Part shown: in pieces, positions 25,998 through 35,554 of the stretch
Numbering within the stretch: the first letter of the stretch is position 1
How the letters are laid out: each line of letters begins with the position of its first letter
Assembly (NCBI RefSeq): GCF_900465315.1
Contig: NZ_UBIX01000008.1
Length of the DNA stretch: 64,000 bases
Reading direction: 5' to 3' (one strand)
Origin: Asaia bogorensis_B
Lineage (GTDB): Bacteria > Pseudomonadota > Alphaproteobacteria > Acetobacterales > Acetobacteraceae
Made by a program: the position numbers and the translations under genes
Notes under the pieces: model-generated
Told to the model about the DNA's origin: nothing
What the model saw: the letters and a program-made list of their open reading frames with translations, nothing else
Database searches by the model: none

Positions 25998-28100
25998 TCA
26001 CCATATTTTAACGCGATCCTCCGGCGCGAGATAGAGCTTGTCGCCCTTCTTCACGCCAAAGGCATCATACCAGGCATCAATGTTGTGCATGGGCAGATTA
26101 ACGCGCGCTTCCGGCGCCGAGTGAGGATCGGTGACGGCGCGATTGCGGATCGAATCCGGACGAAGCTTCTGGCGCCATACCTGCGCCCAGCCAAGGAACA
26201 CGCGCTGATCACCGGTCAGGCCATGCACCACCGGTGCGGGCTTGCCATGCAGCGACGCGTGATAGGCATCGAGCGCCAGGGTGAGACCGCCGAGATCGGC
26301 GATGTTCTCGCCCATCGTCAGCTTGCCGTTGAGGTGCACGCCCGGAAGCACTTCGAACGCGTCATACTGCTTGCCAAAACGATCGGCCAGCGCCTGGAAG
26401 CGCTTGACGTCATCAGGGGTCCACCACTGGTGCAGACGGCCATGCTCGTCGTACTGACGCCCTTCATCGTCGAAGGAGTGGGTCATTTCATGACCGATTA
26501 CCCCGCCGATAGCGCCATAATTGACCGCTGCATCCCCCTTGGGGTCAAAGAAAGGCGGCTGCAGGATGGCTGCCGGAAAGACGATCTCCACCTGGTTCGG
26601 ATCGTTATAGGCATTCACCGTCTGCGGCGTCATGAACCACTCGTTGCGGTCCACCTTCTTGTCGAGATGACCAAGGTTGTATTGCCACTCGAAGGCAACC
26701 GCACGTGCACCGTTGCCATAGAGGTCGCCCGGCTTGACCGTCAGACCGTCATAGTTGCGCCACGTGTTCGGATAACCGACCTGGATTTCGAAATTCTGCA
26801 GCTTGCGCCCTGCCGCTTCGCGCGTCGCGGGGGCCATCCAGGCATTATGCGCCAGACGGTTCGCGAAAGCGTTTTTCACGTCATGGGTGAGCTCGGTGAT
26901 ACGTGCCTTGGCAGCCGGCGGAAAATACCGGTCGACATAGATCTTGCCGATCGCCCAGCCCATAGCGTCTTCCGTGTGTTCCACGGCCTGTTTCCAGCGC
27001 ACGGGAAGCTGTGGCGACCCTTCAAGTTCATGATCATAGAAATCGAAGGATGACTGCACGAAGTCGTGGCTCAGATAAGGCGAGGCATTGACGGCCAGAT
27101 GAAAGGCAAGCCACGCCCGCAATGTGCCATAATCAGCCGCAGAGAGTGTTTTGGCCATACCGGCCAGCGCAGTCGGCTCGCCGACGATGATACGGCGTGC
27201 GCCAAGCTTGTCCGCCGGAATACCGGCAGCCGTCAGGAAGGCTACCCAGTCAACGCCCGGCGCTTTCTTCGCCAGTTCATCGACGGTCATCGGGTTGTAT
27301 ACCTTGACCGGGTCACGCATCTCGGTGCGAGACCATTCCGACTGCGCGAGCGTGGTTTCCAGCGCGACAATCTTCGCGGCCGCCTGCTCGGCATCCGGCC
27401 ATGAGATCATGCCAAGGGCCTTGGCGACATAGGCCTGATAGGCCTTCTTCTTCGCGGCAAAATCCGGCTTCAGGTAGTAATCCCGGTCCGGCAGGCCAAG
27501 ATGCCCCTGATGCAACGACAGCGCATACTGCTCGGGATTATTGTCATCCGCGTTGATCATCAGACCAAACGGTGTGTACTGGAAGTTGAAGGCTGCCTGA
27601 CCAAACAGTCGGGCCAGGCTCGACTGGTCCTTCACCGCCTGGATGGCGGCAAGATCAGCCTTAAGCGGCTCCGCACCCAGCTTGTCAGCCTTGGCTGTAT
27701 CAAGGAAGGTCGCATAGAACGCCCCGAGCTTTTCCTCGGTCGTCTTCGGATTGGCAGCGGGATGCTTGCCCGCATCGGTCAGGATTGACTGAACGCGCTC
27801 ATGAGCTGTCTCGGTCAGGATGACAAACGGACCGAAGGATGAGCGATCAGCCGGTATGACGACATTCTTCAGATAGGTGCCGTTGGCGTACTGGAAGAAA
27901 TTGTCCCCGGGGCGCACGGCCTTGTCCATGCCGGACATATTGAAACCCCAGCTCGGGTCATAGGGCTTCACCGAAGCCGCATCCGCCTTTGCCGGAACCG
28001 CATCGGCAGCACGAGCCACCGGCAGGACCTGATGAGTCAAGGCGATGACACTGACAGCTCCGAGCCAGAGCGAGGTGGTACGTTTGAATTTTCCGGTCAC
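25998..28100 (-). CDS. M13 family (neprilysin/PepO-like) metallopeptidase
   Basis: 700 aa secreted zinc endopeptidase. A signal peptide (about 12-31) precedes the mature enzyme. The zinc motif HEMTH starts at residue 537, the third ligand is in 'GENIADLGGLTLALDAY', and 'NAYNDPNQVEIVFPAAILQPPFF' type substrate-cleft sequence lies upstream (cut here). The C-terminal Trp is family-typical. It starts with GTG. M13 enzymes cleave short peptides; here it is probably periplasmic. Monocistronic. Confidence 0.9.
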   Translation of the reverse strand: MTGKFKRTTSLWLGAVSVIALTHQVLPVARAADAVPAKADAASVKPYDPSWGFNMSGMDKAVRPGDNFFQYANGTYLKNVVIPADRSSFGPFVILTETAHERVQSILTDAGKHPAANPKTTEEKLGAFYATFLDTAKADKLGAEPLKADLAAIQAVKDQSSLARLFGQAAFNFQYTPFGLMINADDNNPEQYALSLHQGHLGLPDRDYYLKPDFAAKKKAYQAYVAKALGMISWPDAEQAAAKIVALETTLAQSEWSRTEMRDPVKVYNPMTVDELAKKAPGVDWVAFLTAAGIPADKLGARRIIVGEPTALAGMAKTLSAADYGTLRAWLAFHLAVNASPYLSHDFVQSSFDFYDHELEGSPQLPVRWKQAVEHTEDAMGWAIGKIYVDRYFPPAAKARITELTHDVKNAFANRLAHNAWMAPATREAAGRKLQNFEIQVGYPNTWRNYDGLTVKPGDLYGNGARAVAFEWQYNLGHLDKKVDRNEWFMTPQTVNAYNDPNQVEIVFPAAILQPPFFDPKGDAAVNYGAIGGVIGHEMTHSFDDEGRQYDEHGRLHQWWTPDDVKRFQALADRFGKQYDAFEVLPGVHLNGKLTMGENIADLGGLTLALDAYHASLHGKPAPVVHGLTGDQRVFLGWAQVWRQKLRPDSIRNRAVTDPHSAPEARVNLPMHNIDAWYDAFGVKKGDKLYLAPEDRVKIW

Positions 28101-28183
28101 AAGCCATCACTTTCAGCAGGTTCAACACCATCCCGCCCATTTCTGGCGCGGGACACATCGTGCAACGTTATGACAGATTTTGT

Positions 28184-28819
28184 TTAACGGCGAGTCCGCG
28201 TGTTTGCCTTGCGCGAAGCAGGCTCCAGACTTGCCGAAGCCAGCACGTTGAAGTCGAAAACCACTACTTTTTCGAGTGACGGACCCGCAAATTCCTTGAA
28301 TGCTTCATGAGCAGGATCAAACCATGCCGGGTCCATCACGACAGGCTTCCCGACATAGAAGTTGCGATCGCCTTCAGAAGCGAAGGTCACGATGAAGGCC
28401 TGCTGCAAACCAGCATCCACGCCCTCGCCGCTGTTTTGCACACCCATCTCGATCGAGCGCACCGGGTGCGACCCATCGGGGCGGCGTGAGTCCTGCACAA
28501 GCCTCAGGAAGCGTGAGGTGATTTCAGCCCGCATGGCATTGGTGGTGCCTGGCTTGTAGCGGAACATCACGACGTGCCGCAAAAGCCCCGGCCGCCAGCT
28601 GGACGCCGTGAACTGGGGGAGACCCACCTGAGCCGCGAGCTGACGGGCGGCAATCGTGCCATCATCAGCAACCGGGGGCAGATTCACTGGACCCGACGAC
28701 GCAATCGGCAGAGAATAGGGATCAGCCATTGCCGATGTCACACAGAAGCTGGCGGCCACGGGGAGGAGCGCAGTGAGTGCTGCCCCCATAAGGCGAAGGC
28801 GTGTGAAAGTGAGCGACAA
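28184..28819 (-). CDS. Secreted Dabb (stress-responsive A/B barrel) domain protein
   Basis: 211 aa with a signal peptide (hydrophobic 10-31, cleavage near 'AMA'). A dimeric alpha-beta barrel domain follows, from 'LRHVVMFRYKPGT' (about 85) to 'FVVFDFN'-like strands. The role of the domain in bacteria is unclear. The start is TTG at 28819 with GGAGGG six bases upstream, which decides it over the ATG at codon 11. A basic tail ends the protein. It is 83 bp upstream of the M13 peptidase gene and could share its transcript. Confidence 0.75.
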   Translation of the reverse strand: MSLTFTRLRLMGAALTALLPVAASFCVTSAMADPYSLPIASSGPVNLPPVADDGTIAARQLAAQVGLPQFTASSWRPGLLRHVVMFRYKPGTTNAMRAEITSRFLRLVQDSRRPDGSHPVRSIEMGVQNSGEGVDAGLQQAFIVTFASEGDRNFYVGKPVVMDPAWFDPAHEAFKEFAGPSLEKVVVFDFNVLASASLEPASRKANTRTRR

Positions 28820-28917
28820 GGGTAGCCCTCCAATTGAGTCGGTTCCGTTCGTCTGACATTAGACCACGAAACCCGCTCGGGAGGGCTTAATTCTCAGTAG
28901 GAGAGAAAACGCTTTCG

Positions 28918-29742
28918 TTACGAGGCTGCGATAGCCTTGCGGAAGCGCTTCGCCTTGAACTGGATCAGCTGATACATCGCCTTGGCAATCAGCACCTGCA
29001 CTTTCGAGTGCGGCGTGAAGCCGATGGTCTTGAAGATCATGCTGGTCACACGATTGATGTGCTTGGGCTGATAATAGCCCATCGCCCGCGCCATGTACGC
29101 CGCGATACATTTCTTGTGATCATAGGGCGTGTTGGCAGGCATGTTGGTGGTGTAATAGGCGGTCGCGAGCTCGTCATCCTCGCTTTCCGTCACACGCCCC
29201 AGCGCAATCTTTGTTCGCTGCCACACGCTGAGCTTCTCGCGCTTGAGATAACGGTGCATGTGGTCATAGAACAGCTTGAAATGACGGTATTCGTCAGCCG
29301 CAATCTGCTTGCAGATGGCCTTGAGTACCGGCTCATCCGTTGCATCCGCCATAGCAGTATAGAATGACGAGGTGCCGGTTTCGACCATGCAGCGCGCGAT
29401 AAGCTCGCCCGTGCGCGACCCGCGGATCGAGGCGTCGACATCCTGCTCTATGTGATAGGTCGCCCGGTAACGCTCGAACGCCTTCATATAGTCCCAGCTC
29501 GGATCGGCCAGCATGGCCCATTTGCCCAGCGCATCCCCATGCTGGACTTCCTCGACCGCCCAGTTATCCGCTGCCTGCCGGAAATCAGGGTCACCGACAA
29601 AGACATTCCCGAGGTACACGGCGTAATCGAGCCCGTTTCGCTCGACCACCGCCGCAGCCTTGATGACCGGAATCAGATCCGGGTCCACACGGGATGCATC
29701 AAAAGCATCCCAGTCCATCTGATCGATGCGCCAATGTTTCAT
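28918..29742 (-). CDS. Ferritin-like di-iron protein resembling acyl-ACP desaturase
   Basis: 274 aa, helical. Two E-x-x-H iron ligands are visible: 'EEVQHGD' (about 69-75) and 'ADEYRHF' (about 151-157), with acidic helices between. The order and 'IAADE.RH' wording resemble the FA_desaturase_2 (plant stearoyl-ACP desaturase) family, so an O2-dependent lipid or ACP-linked oxidation is possible. The ATG at 29742 is chosen because longer readings run into the bioB upstream region. It is divergent from bioB. Basic C-terminus; no signal peptide. Confidence 0.7.
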   Translation of the reverse strand: MKHWRIDQMDWDAFDASRVDPDLIPVIKAAAVVERNGLDYAVYLGNVFVGDPDFRQAADNWAVEEVQHGDALGKWAMLADPSWDYMKAFERYRATYHIEQDVDASIRGSRTGELIARCMVETGTSSFYTAMADATDEPVLKAICKQIAADEYRHFKLFYDHMHRYLKREKLSVWQRTKIALGRVTESEDDELATAYYTTNMPANTPYDHKKCIAAYMARAMGYYQPKHINRVTSMIFKTIGFTPHSKVQVLIAKAMYQLIQFKAKRFRKAIAAS

Positions 29743-29860
29743 GACGCCTAGATGACATGTCCCGGCCATTTTGGGTAGAGTTCTCGCGCAGGCGCGTGAC
29801 AAGCGCCCCCTTGCTGTGGCATCGCTGCCTGAGCTTTTCCTTTTCAAATGTTTTGGAGCC

Positions 29861-30907
29861 ATGCCCCGCATGTCCCTCGATACCCTGACACGCGACCCGG
29901 TCCTCCCTCGTGAAATACGCGCCCACGGGCACGACATCCAGGCCGGCTGGAAACCCGAGATCAGGCATGACTGGACCCGCGATGAAGTTGCGGCACTGAT
30001 CGACCTGCCCTTCCCCGACCTGATCTTCCGCGCCCAGATGGCCCATCGCGCCTATTTCGATCCCACCCGTGTGCAGATCTCGACGCTCCTCTCCATCAAG
30101 ACAGGCGGCTGCCCCGAGGATTGCGCCTATTGTCCGCAGAGCGCCCTGCACGAAAAAAGCGTGAAGGCCGAGCGCCTCATGGCTGTCGAAAAAGTGCTGA
30201 CTGAAGCCCGGGCCGCCAAGGCTGCCGGTGCCGGACGTTTCTGCATGGGGGCAGCCTGGCGCTCCCCCAAGGAGCGTGACCTCGACACCGTGTGCGCCAT
30301 GATCGAAGGCGTGAAGTCACTCGGGCTCGAAACCTGCGTGACGCTGGGCATGCTCGACGGCGAGCAGTCGCGCCGCCTTAAAGAGGCCGGCCTCGACTAC
30401 TACAACCACAACCTCGACACCTCGCCCGAATATTACGACAAGATCATCACCACACGCACCTATCAGGACCGCCTCGACACGCTTTCGAACGTGCGCGATG
30501 CCGGTATCAATGTCTGCTGCGGCGGTATCGTCGGCATGGGTGAGGATGAGAGCGACCGCGCAGGACTGATCGCGACCCTCGCCTCCCTGCCCCAGCACCC
30601 TGAAAGCGTGCCGATCAATCTGCTCGTACGCGTCGAGGGCACACCGCTCGCCGAAGCCGAGGCCGTTGATCCCATCACCTTCGCCCGCGTCGTGGCCGCT
30701 GCACGCATCACCATGCCTGCCAGCCATGTACGCCTTGCCGCAGGCCGCGAACTGATGAGCGACGAGGCGCATGCCCTGGTCTTCCTCGCCGGCGCCAACT
30801 CGATCTTCTGCGGCGACAAGCTGCTGACTACCCCCAACCCCGCCGAGCATCGCGACCGCAAGCTTCTGGCGAGCCTCGGCATGAAGCCGATGACCGAAGG
30901 GCACTGA
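29861..30907 (+). CDS. bioB: Biotin synthase
   Basis: 348 aa radical SAM enzyme that inserts sulfur into dethiobiotin. The 4Fe-4S cluster cysteines are in 'GGCPEDCAYC' (Cys84, 88, 91). 'GLETCVTLGML', 'YYNHNLDTSPEYY' and 'GGIVGMGE' are BioB signatures, including ligands of the second cluster. Two close ATGs (29861, 29870) are possible; GGAG at 29853 fits the second slightly better. It is followed by an intrinsic terminator and no other bio gene is here. Confidence 0.94.
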   Translation: MPRMSLDTLTRDPVLPREIRAHGHDIQAGWKPEIRHDWTRDEVAALIDLPFPDLIFRAQMAHRAYFDPTRVQISTLLSIKTGGCPEDCAYCPQSALHEKSVKAERLMAVEKVLTEARAAKAAGAGRFCMGAAWRSPKERDLDTVCAMIEGVKSLGLETCVTLGMLDGEQSRRLKEAGLDYYNHNLDTSPEYYDKIITTRTYQDRLDTLSNVRDAGINVCCGGIVGMGEDESDRAGLIATLASLPQHPESVPINLLVRVEGTPLAEAEAVDPITFARVVAAARITMPASHVRLAAGRELMSDEAHALVFLAGANSIFCGDKLLTTPNPAEHRDRKLLASLGMKPMTEGH

Positions 30908-30935
30908 ACCGGTCTGGTTCGGTACTGCATGGAGG

Positions 30936-30965
30936 GGCCGGTTCCTGCAAGGGGACCGGCCTTTT
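30936..30965 (+). terminator. Intrinsic terminator after bioB
   Basis: A 10 bp GC-rich stem (30936-30945 with 30952-30961, one G-U pair) followed by TTTT. Confidence 0.85.
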
Positions 30966-30981
30966 CTGTATGCGACGGTGT

Positions 30982-31024
30982 CGGGGCTCTGCCCCGCTCC
31001 CCGGAAAGGGGCGTGGGCCCCTTT
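30982..31024. repeat. Two adjacent GC-rich palindromes
   Basis: 30982-30996 is CGGGGC-TCT-GCCCCG; 31005-31024 is AAAGGGGC-GTGG-GCCCCTTT. They sit in a 413 bp gene-free stretch (30908-31320). Such G/C palindromes are often dispersed intergenic repeats in this family; only one copy is visible here. I see no gene in the rest of that stretch apart from terminators. Confidence 0.4.
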
Positions 31025-31224
31025 CATCCCTGATGTTTGTGCAGAGCTTCAGCGAGAACTGACCTGTCGAAAATGATATGAGTTCGATGGCCTGCGGCGC
31101 TGGTCAGTGAGTGGCAGATCAGGGGCTTGTGTCTGCTGGATATTGAAAATCGCCGAGCAGGTACCTTCTGGGTGGGTCGCGCATATCCGCCGAACGCGCG
31201 CGATCCGACTTGCAACGAGGCTCC

Positions 31225-31254
31225 ATGAAAAAAGCCAGCCCGAAGGCTGGCTTT
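31225..31254 (-). terminator. Intrinsic terminator after the TonB receptor gene
   Basis: On the minus strand a perfect 10 bp stem (31254-31245 with 31240-31231) with a four-base loop is followed by a run of T. It lies 67 bp past the receptor stop. Confidence 0.85.
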
Positions 31255-31320
31255 GGAACAATCGTCATCGGGCCATCTCCGATGGCCGGGGGGCGGGCCT
31301 CCACTTGCCCCGTGACCTGC

Positions 31321-33552
31321 TCAGAAATCAGCCGTGACAGAGAACTTGAACGTGCGCGGCAGGCCCTGAAGCAGATAACCACCGAATGCGCTTTCCCAAT
31401 AACGCGTATTGGCAAGGTTATCGACACCCAGACGGGTCGTGATGGCCTTGTGCTCCACAACAAAGCTGTAGCGTGCACCCACATCGAAGCGCGTCCAGTT
31501 TGGCACGCGCAGCTTGTTGAGATTGTCGGCATATTGATGACCGGTCTGGATCACACGTCCGGTAAGCGTCGCGCCACGAATGAACGGCAGATCATATTCA
31601 AGATTGCCGTTGATCGTATAGCCCGGCACGCCGATGGAGCGATTGCCGTCATAAAGCCCGCCCGATGTGCGACGTTGGCTGGCGTCGATGATTGACGTGC
31701 CGCCATTGAAGCGCAGCCCCTTCACGATCTCACCATTAACGGTGAATTCGATCCCGCGGTTACGCTGCAATCCGTTGACCGAGAAGATACTGTTGCTGGT
31801 GCCTGCAATGGCAGACGTATAGGCGTTGGGCTGATCGATCTGGAAAATCGACACGGCGGTCGAGAAACGGCCAATATCGTATTTCGCCCCAAGTTCGTAC
31901 TGGACCGTCTGGTAAGGCGGGAAAATCTGTCCCAGATTGACAACCTGTCCACTGGCCTGCGGGCCGGGCGCCAATCCCTCGATGCGATTGAAATAGATCG
32001 AGGTCTGACGTGTGGGGTGCACCACAAGACCGACAACCGGCGTAAACGCGCCCTGATCATAGGAATTTGGCGTACCGACACCATAATTATAGGCGACCGT
32101 CTTGATCGACTGATATCGGAAGCCCGCTGTAAGCGCTACGCGATCATGGAAAGCCGATACGGTATCCGAGAAGAACAGGCTCCACAAACGGGTCCGGTTG
32201 TTCGTCTGGGGGTTGTCGATATTACCACCAATCCAGGTTTCAGGCTGCGCCGCAGGGTGCAGTATCGGGTGGTAGATATTATTTGCCTGATTTGTCAGGG
32301 CGAAGGCATAGGCAGTTGCCGTATCTTCCCACAGGCCAGACCCACCGGCATTGATTTCGTGCTTGATGCCACCCGTGTTGAAATGCGAGCGCAGCCCGGC
32401 CTGTGTGCTTTCATTGGTCTGCACATAGGGCACATACATGGCCCCGTTATAACCCGCCCCGGTCTGGCTGTTGGTGACATAGGTGCTACCGTAATTGCCC
32501 TTCTCGTTGCCCCCCAGACCGCCGAACTGCGCATAAGCCGTCAGGTATTTGCTGAAATCATGCTCCACCTTCAGCTTGCCATAGATGTAGTTCAGCTCCG
32601 TGTAGGTCCAGGGCTGACCGTAATTCGTTCCTGCGCCCGGCACTTTCGGTACTGAGGTCGCGCCGCTCAGGAACACGCCACCGCGCCCGCCATTCACGCC
32701 CTGGTTCTCATAGGCCATGTCCACGGTAACACGCGTGCGTTCTGCCCGGTCATGCCAGTCGAAACCGCCACCTACAGCAACCTGATGGCGCTTCTCCCGG
32801 TCGATGGCCGCAACACCGCTACGGCCTGCAACGTTAATCCGCACCCCGAACTGCTTGTCCTGGCCAAAGCGTCGACCCACATCGACAGCGCCTCCGCCCA
32901 TCGAGGAACTGGTGTAGTCACCCGTCACCCGCGTCAGGGGGGTATCGCCGGCATGCTTGAATTCGAGATTGATATTGCCGCCCTGTGCCGTACCACCCGG
33001 TGCAGCACCATTGAGGAACGCCGAAGCGCCGTTGAGCACCTGCACCTGTTCGTAAAGCTGCGGCGAGACGAGCTGACGCGGCGTGATACCGTAAAGCCCG
33101 TCAATCGCCACGTCATCGCCATAGACAGGGAAGCCGCGGATCACGAACTGTTCGGAGAAATTGCCGTAACCGAGCGTTGTACGCACGGTCGGGTCATTCA
33201 TCAGCACCTCGCCCAGCGTCTGGGACTGCTGGTTGAGAATCAGCGCCGAGGTGTAGCTGCGCACGTTGAAGGGCACGTCCAGTCCCTTCTTGTTGCCCAG
33301 CGCACCCAGATTACCGCCTGACTTCACTTCCATACGGTTCTGACGCTGCGCCTTGACCTCAATCTGCTCGTCGCTGGTCAGGGCCTGGCTACGCGCCTTG
33401 TTAACCCCTTTCGCGTTTTTCTGACTGTCTTTCACCGCCCCAGATTGCGATTGTGCCTGCGCGGGTGTCCGATCCTGTGCGAAAGCTTGGCACGGCAGGG
33501 TTGCAGACAGCATGAGCAGGGCAGAAAGTGCCAGACGTCGTGGACGCGGCAT
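31321..33552 (-). CDS. TonB-dependent siderophore receptor
   Basis: 743 aa outer-membrane receptor. From the ATG at 33552 the signal peptide is 'MPRPRRLALSALLMLSATLP' onward with an AFA-type cleavage site near 26; an upstream TTG (33588) adds 12 residues but has no ribosome binding site. A Gln/Lys-rich linker leads to the plug domain ('PFNVRSYTSALI', 'VLMNDPTVR', 'FVIRGFPV', 'EQVQVLNGASAFLNG') and a 22-strand barrel ending in Phe. The plug matches FhuA/FecA-type ferric siderophore receptors. Its ligand is unknown. The divergent iron-module genes and a Fur-like site between them support iron control. Confidence 0.9.
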   Translation of the reverse strand: MPRPRRLALSALLMLSATLPCQAFAQDRTPAQAQSQSGAVKDSQKNAKGVNKARSQALTSDEQIEVKAQRQNRMEVKSGGNLGALGNKKGLDVPFNVRSYTSALILNQQSQTLGEVLMNDPTVRTTLGYGNFSEQFVIRGFPVYGDDVAIDGLYGITPRQLVSPQLYEQVQVLNGASAFLNGAAPGGTAQGGNINLEFKHAGDTPLTRVTGDYTSSSMGGGAVDVGRRFGQDKQFGVRINVAGRSGVAAIDREKRHQVAVGGGFDWHDRAERTRVTVDMAYENQGVNGGRGGVFLSGATSVPKVPGAGTNYGQPWTYTELNYIYGKLKVEHDFSKYLTAYAQFGGLGGNEKGNYGSTYVTNSQTGAGYNGAMYVPYVQTNESTQAGLRSHFNTGGIKHEINAGGSGLWEDTATAYAFALTNQANNIYHPILHPAAQPETWIGGNIDNPQTNNRTRLWSLFFSDTVSAFHDRVALTAGFRYQSIKTVAYNYGVGTPNSYDQGAFTPVVGLVVHPTRQTSIYFNRIEGLAPGPQASGQVVNLGQIFPPYQTVQYELGAKYDIGRFSTAVSIFQIDQPNAYTSAIAGTSNSIFSVNGLQRNRGIEFTVNGEIVKGLRFNGGTSIIDASQRRTSGGLYDGNRSIGVPGYTINGNLEYDLPFIRGATLTGRVIQTGHQYADNLNKLRVPNWTRFDVGARYSFVVEHKAITTRLGVDNLANTRYWESAFGGYLLQGLPRTFKFSVTADF

Positions 33553-33634
33553 TCCGGGGTTCAGGGCGGACAAGGTGAGCAGGCTCAAGAGGCTAATCTC
33601 ATTGACAAGAGGTAAATGACGCGGCCAAATAGAC

Positions 33635-33655
33635 GCGAATAAGAAACGCTCGCAA
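33635..33655. promoter_or_regulatory. Candidate Fur/iron-responsive operator
   Basis: GCGAATAAGAAACGCTCGCAA is an imperfect inverted repeat similar to Fur boxes of alphaproteobacteria. It lies between the divergent TonB receptor and DUF3649-PepSY genes, about 80 bp from each start. A degenerate match; the assignment leans on context. Confidence 0.4.
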
Positions 33656-33719
33656 CTAAACTTTGTCCTGACCTGCGATAATCGCGTCGCGAAGCTAGGC
33701 GCTGTTGCACAGGAAGCAC

Positions 33720-34025
33720 ATGCGAAAGAGTATCAGTTACAAACAGGGCCGAAAGCTCATCAGATCTTCGGTTCGTCGCCTTCTGATCGGGATAGCCGCG
33801 AGCTATGTCGCAAGCCTTTGCATCATGGCCCTGTTTCGGCACTACGGAAGCGAACCGCTGATGGTTGTCGGTTTCCTCTGCGTGTTCGCGTTTATGCCCG
33901 CGCTTGTGCTGGTCGTGTTCAGCCTTCCCCGGCGCAAAGACAAGATGCTTGCCGCCCGCACCGCATCAACGGCAGCCTTTCTTGCCTTCCTGCCGGTTCC
34001 CGGTCTGTGGATCGGCCTATCCTGA
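33720..34025 (+). CDS. DUF3649-type iron-uptake membrane protein
   Basis: 101 aa with three hydrophobic segments (about 20-38, 46-68, 82-100). It matches the small membrane proteins (DUF3649) that travel with PepSY and DUF3325 proteins next to TonB receptors. AGGA five bases before the ATG at 33720 decides the start. Its TGA overlaps the next ATG by one base. Confidence 0.7.
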   Translation: MRKSISYKQGRKLIRSSVRRLLIGIAASYVASLCIMALFRHYGSEPLMVVGFLCVFAFMPALVLVVFSLPRRKDKMLAARTASTAAFLAFLPVPGLWIGLS

Positions 34026-35554
34026 TGCGCGATACATTGCGCAACCGGATGGGCTGGCTGCATGAGTGGGTCGGATTCGTCGGAGGGCTGGTGCTGGTCG
34101 TGATTTTCACGGGTGGGTCCCTCGCATTATTCGACACTGAATTGACACGCTGGATGCAACCAGAGTTGTCACGCTACACGCCAGCACCGCTGAGCGACGA
34201 TGCCCTGAACCAGGTCGGAGCTCTCGCGGCAGAAATGCGCGACGAAGGTCAGAATGCCTTCATCACCCTGCCCACTCCGCGCGATCCGATCATCAGGATC
34301 CTGCATTATGACGGACATGCTTTTATCGGCACGGCATTTCGCCCGCAGGACGCCTTTCCAGTCGCCACGCGGCAGACAGGCGGCGGGCAGCTCTTCTTTG
34401 ACCTGCACCACTCGCTTTACTACGGCCCCTTCTGGGGCAACATGCTGACCGAAATCGCTGCTATAGGCCTGTTGATTGCTGTTGGCTCCGGGATCATCAT
34501 CCATTTCAGGTCCATATTCAGCGACCTGCTCCTGTTCAGACCCTTTGCCTCAAAAAACCGCGCCTTCATGGATGCCCATATCCTTGCAGGACTGCTGTTT
34601 CTGCCATTCATGGTCATGATGGCTTATACCGGCGCAGTCATCCATGCGCCTCGTCTCTTTCCAATGTTCAATACTGGGCATCATGGTCGCCCCCAGGGCG
34701 GCACCGCCTTGCATGGCCGCCCTGGAGCCAGACCTGCGAGCAATCAGAACACAGAGCGATCGGAAGGAGTGGGCCTTCCCGGAATGCCCCCACCCGAGGC
34801 AGCGCCAGGCCGGGCACCACTCGCGCCCATGTTCCACAAGGCCGAGGAAGTCCTCGGAAACGGCTCTATCGGACTCGTGCTGTTCGATCATGGTAAAGTA
34901 TCCATGACGAAAGCCGACTCAGCCTCTTTTGTTCTCTCACGCGACCATCTGGAATTTTCCGAAAAAGACGGCACCCTGCTCCGAACCGTCAGAATACCGG
35001 ATACGATACATCGTCTTGGTGGCGTGTTGCGCGGGCTGCATTTCATACGCTGGGCGCCCTTGCCGTTGCGCTGGCTGTATTTTTTCAGCGGGCTTGTCGG
35101 CAGCGCGATGATGTCAGGCGGGCTTGTGATCTTTCTCATGAAGCACCGCCCCAAAAAAGCCAGGACGTTCGGTTTTCGTCTCGCTGAGACCCTGACCATG
35201 GCAGTAACAACCGGTCTGCCTTTGGCCTGCCTGGCCTATCTCTGGGCCAATCGCCTTATCTGGGCCGATCTGCCTCAACGGGGCCAGCTTGAGATCCGCA
35301 TCTTCTTCGCTGTCTGGTTGCTCGCCCTGCTTCACTCGGCCCTTCGCAGCTTCAGTGGTGGCGCGCGTTCGGGATGGAACGAACAGTTCTTTCTCTTCTC
35401 GGTATTCTCTGCGGCGCTCCTGCCTCTCGACCTGCTCACACGCAACATGAGCAACCTGTTAACGAGCCTCGACGTCTACAGAAGCGTCGATCTGACCATA
35501 CTGGGGCTGGGGCTCGTCGCTTTTCTCATTCATCGCAGACTGATCGCACCATGA
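34025..35554 (+). CDS. PepSY-associated TM (PiuB-like) iron-regulated membrane protein
   Basis: 509 aa. The N-terminal 'LHEWVGFVGGLVLVVIFTGGSLALFD' type span (given in part) and 'FFDLHHSLYYG' are hallmarks of PepSY_TM proteins. Further spans are near 150-170, 190-212, 350-370 and several at the C-terminus. A Pro/Gly/Ala-rich periplasmic loop (220-270) is present. These proteins are thought to reduce or release iron from siderophores at the inner membrane. It overlaps both neighbours, so the three genes form one operon divergent from the receptor. Confidence 0.85.
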   Translation: MRDTLRNRMGWLHEWVGFVGGLVLVVIFTGGSLALFDTELTRWMQPELSRYTPAPLSDDALNQVGALAAEMRDEGQNAFITLPTPRDPIIRILHYDGHAFIGTAFRPQDAFPVATRQTGGGQLFFDLHHSLYYGPFWGNMLTEIAAIGLLIAVGSGIIIHFRSIFSDLLLFRPFASKNRAFMDAHILAGLLFLPFMVMMAYTGAVIHAPRLFPMFNTGHHGRPQGGTALHGRPGARPASNQNTERSEGVGLPGMPPPEAAPGRAPLAPMFHKAEEVLGNGSIGLVLFDHGKVSMTKADSASFVLSRDHLEFSEKDGTLLRTVRIPDTIHRLGGVLRGLHFIRWAPLPLRWLYFFSGLVGSAMMSGGLVIFLMKHRPKKARTFGFRLAETLTMAVTTGLPLACLAYLWANRLIWADLPQRGQLEIRIFFAVWLLALLHSALRSFSGGARSGWNEQFFLFSVFSAALLPLDLLTRNMSNLLTSLDVYRSVDLTILGLGLVAFLIHRRLIAP

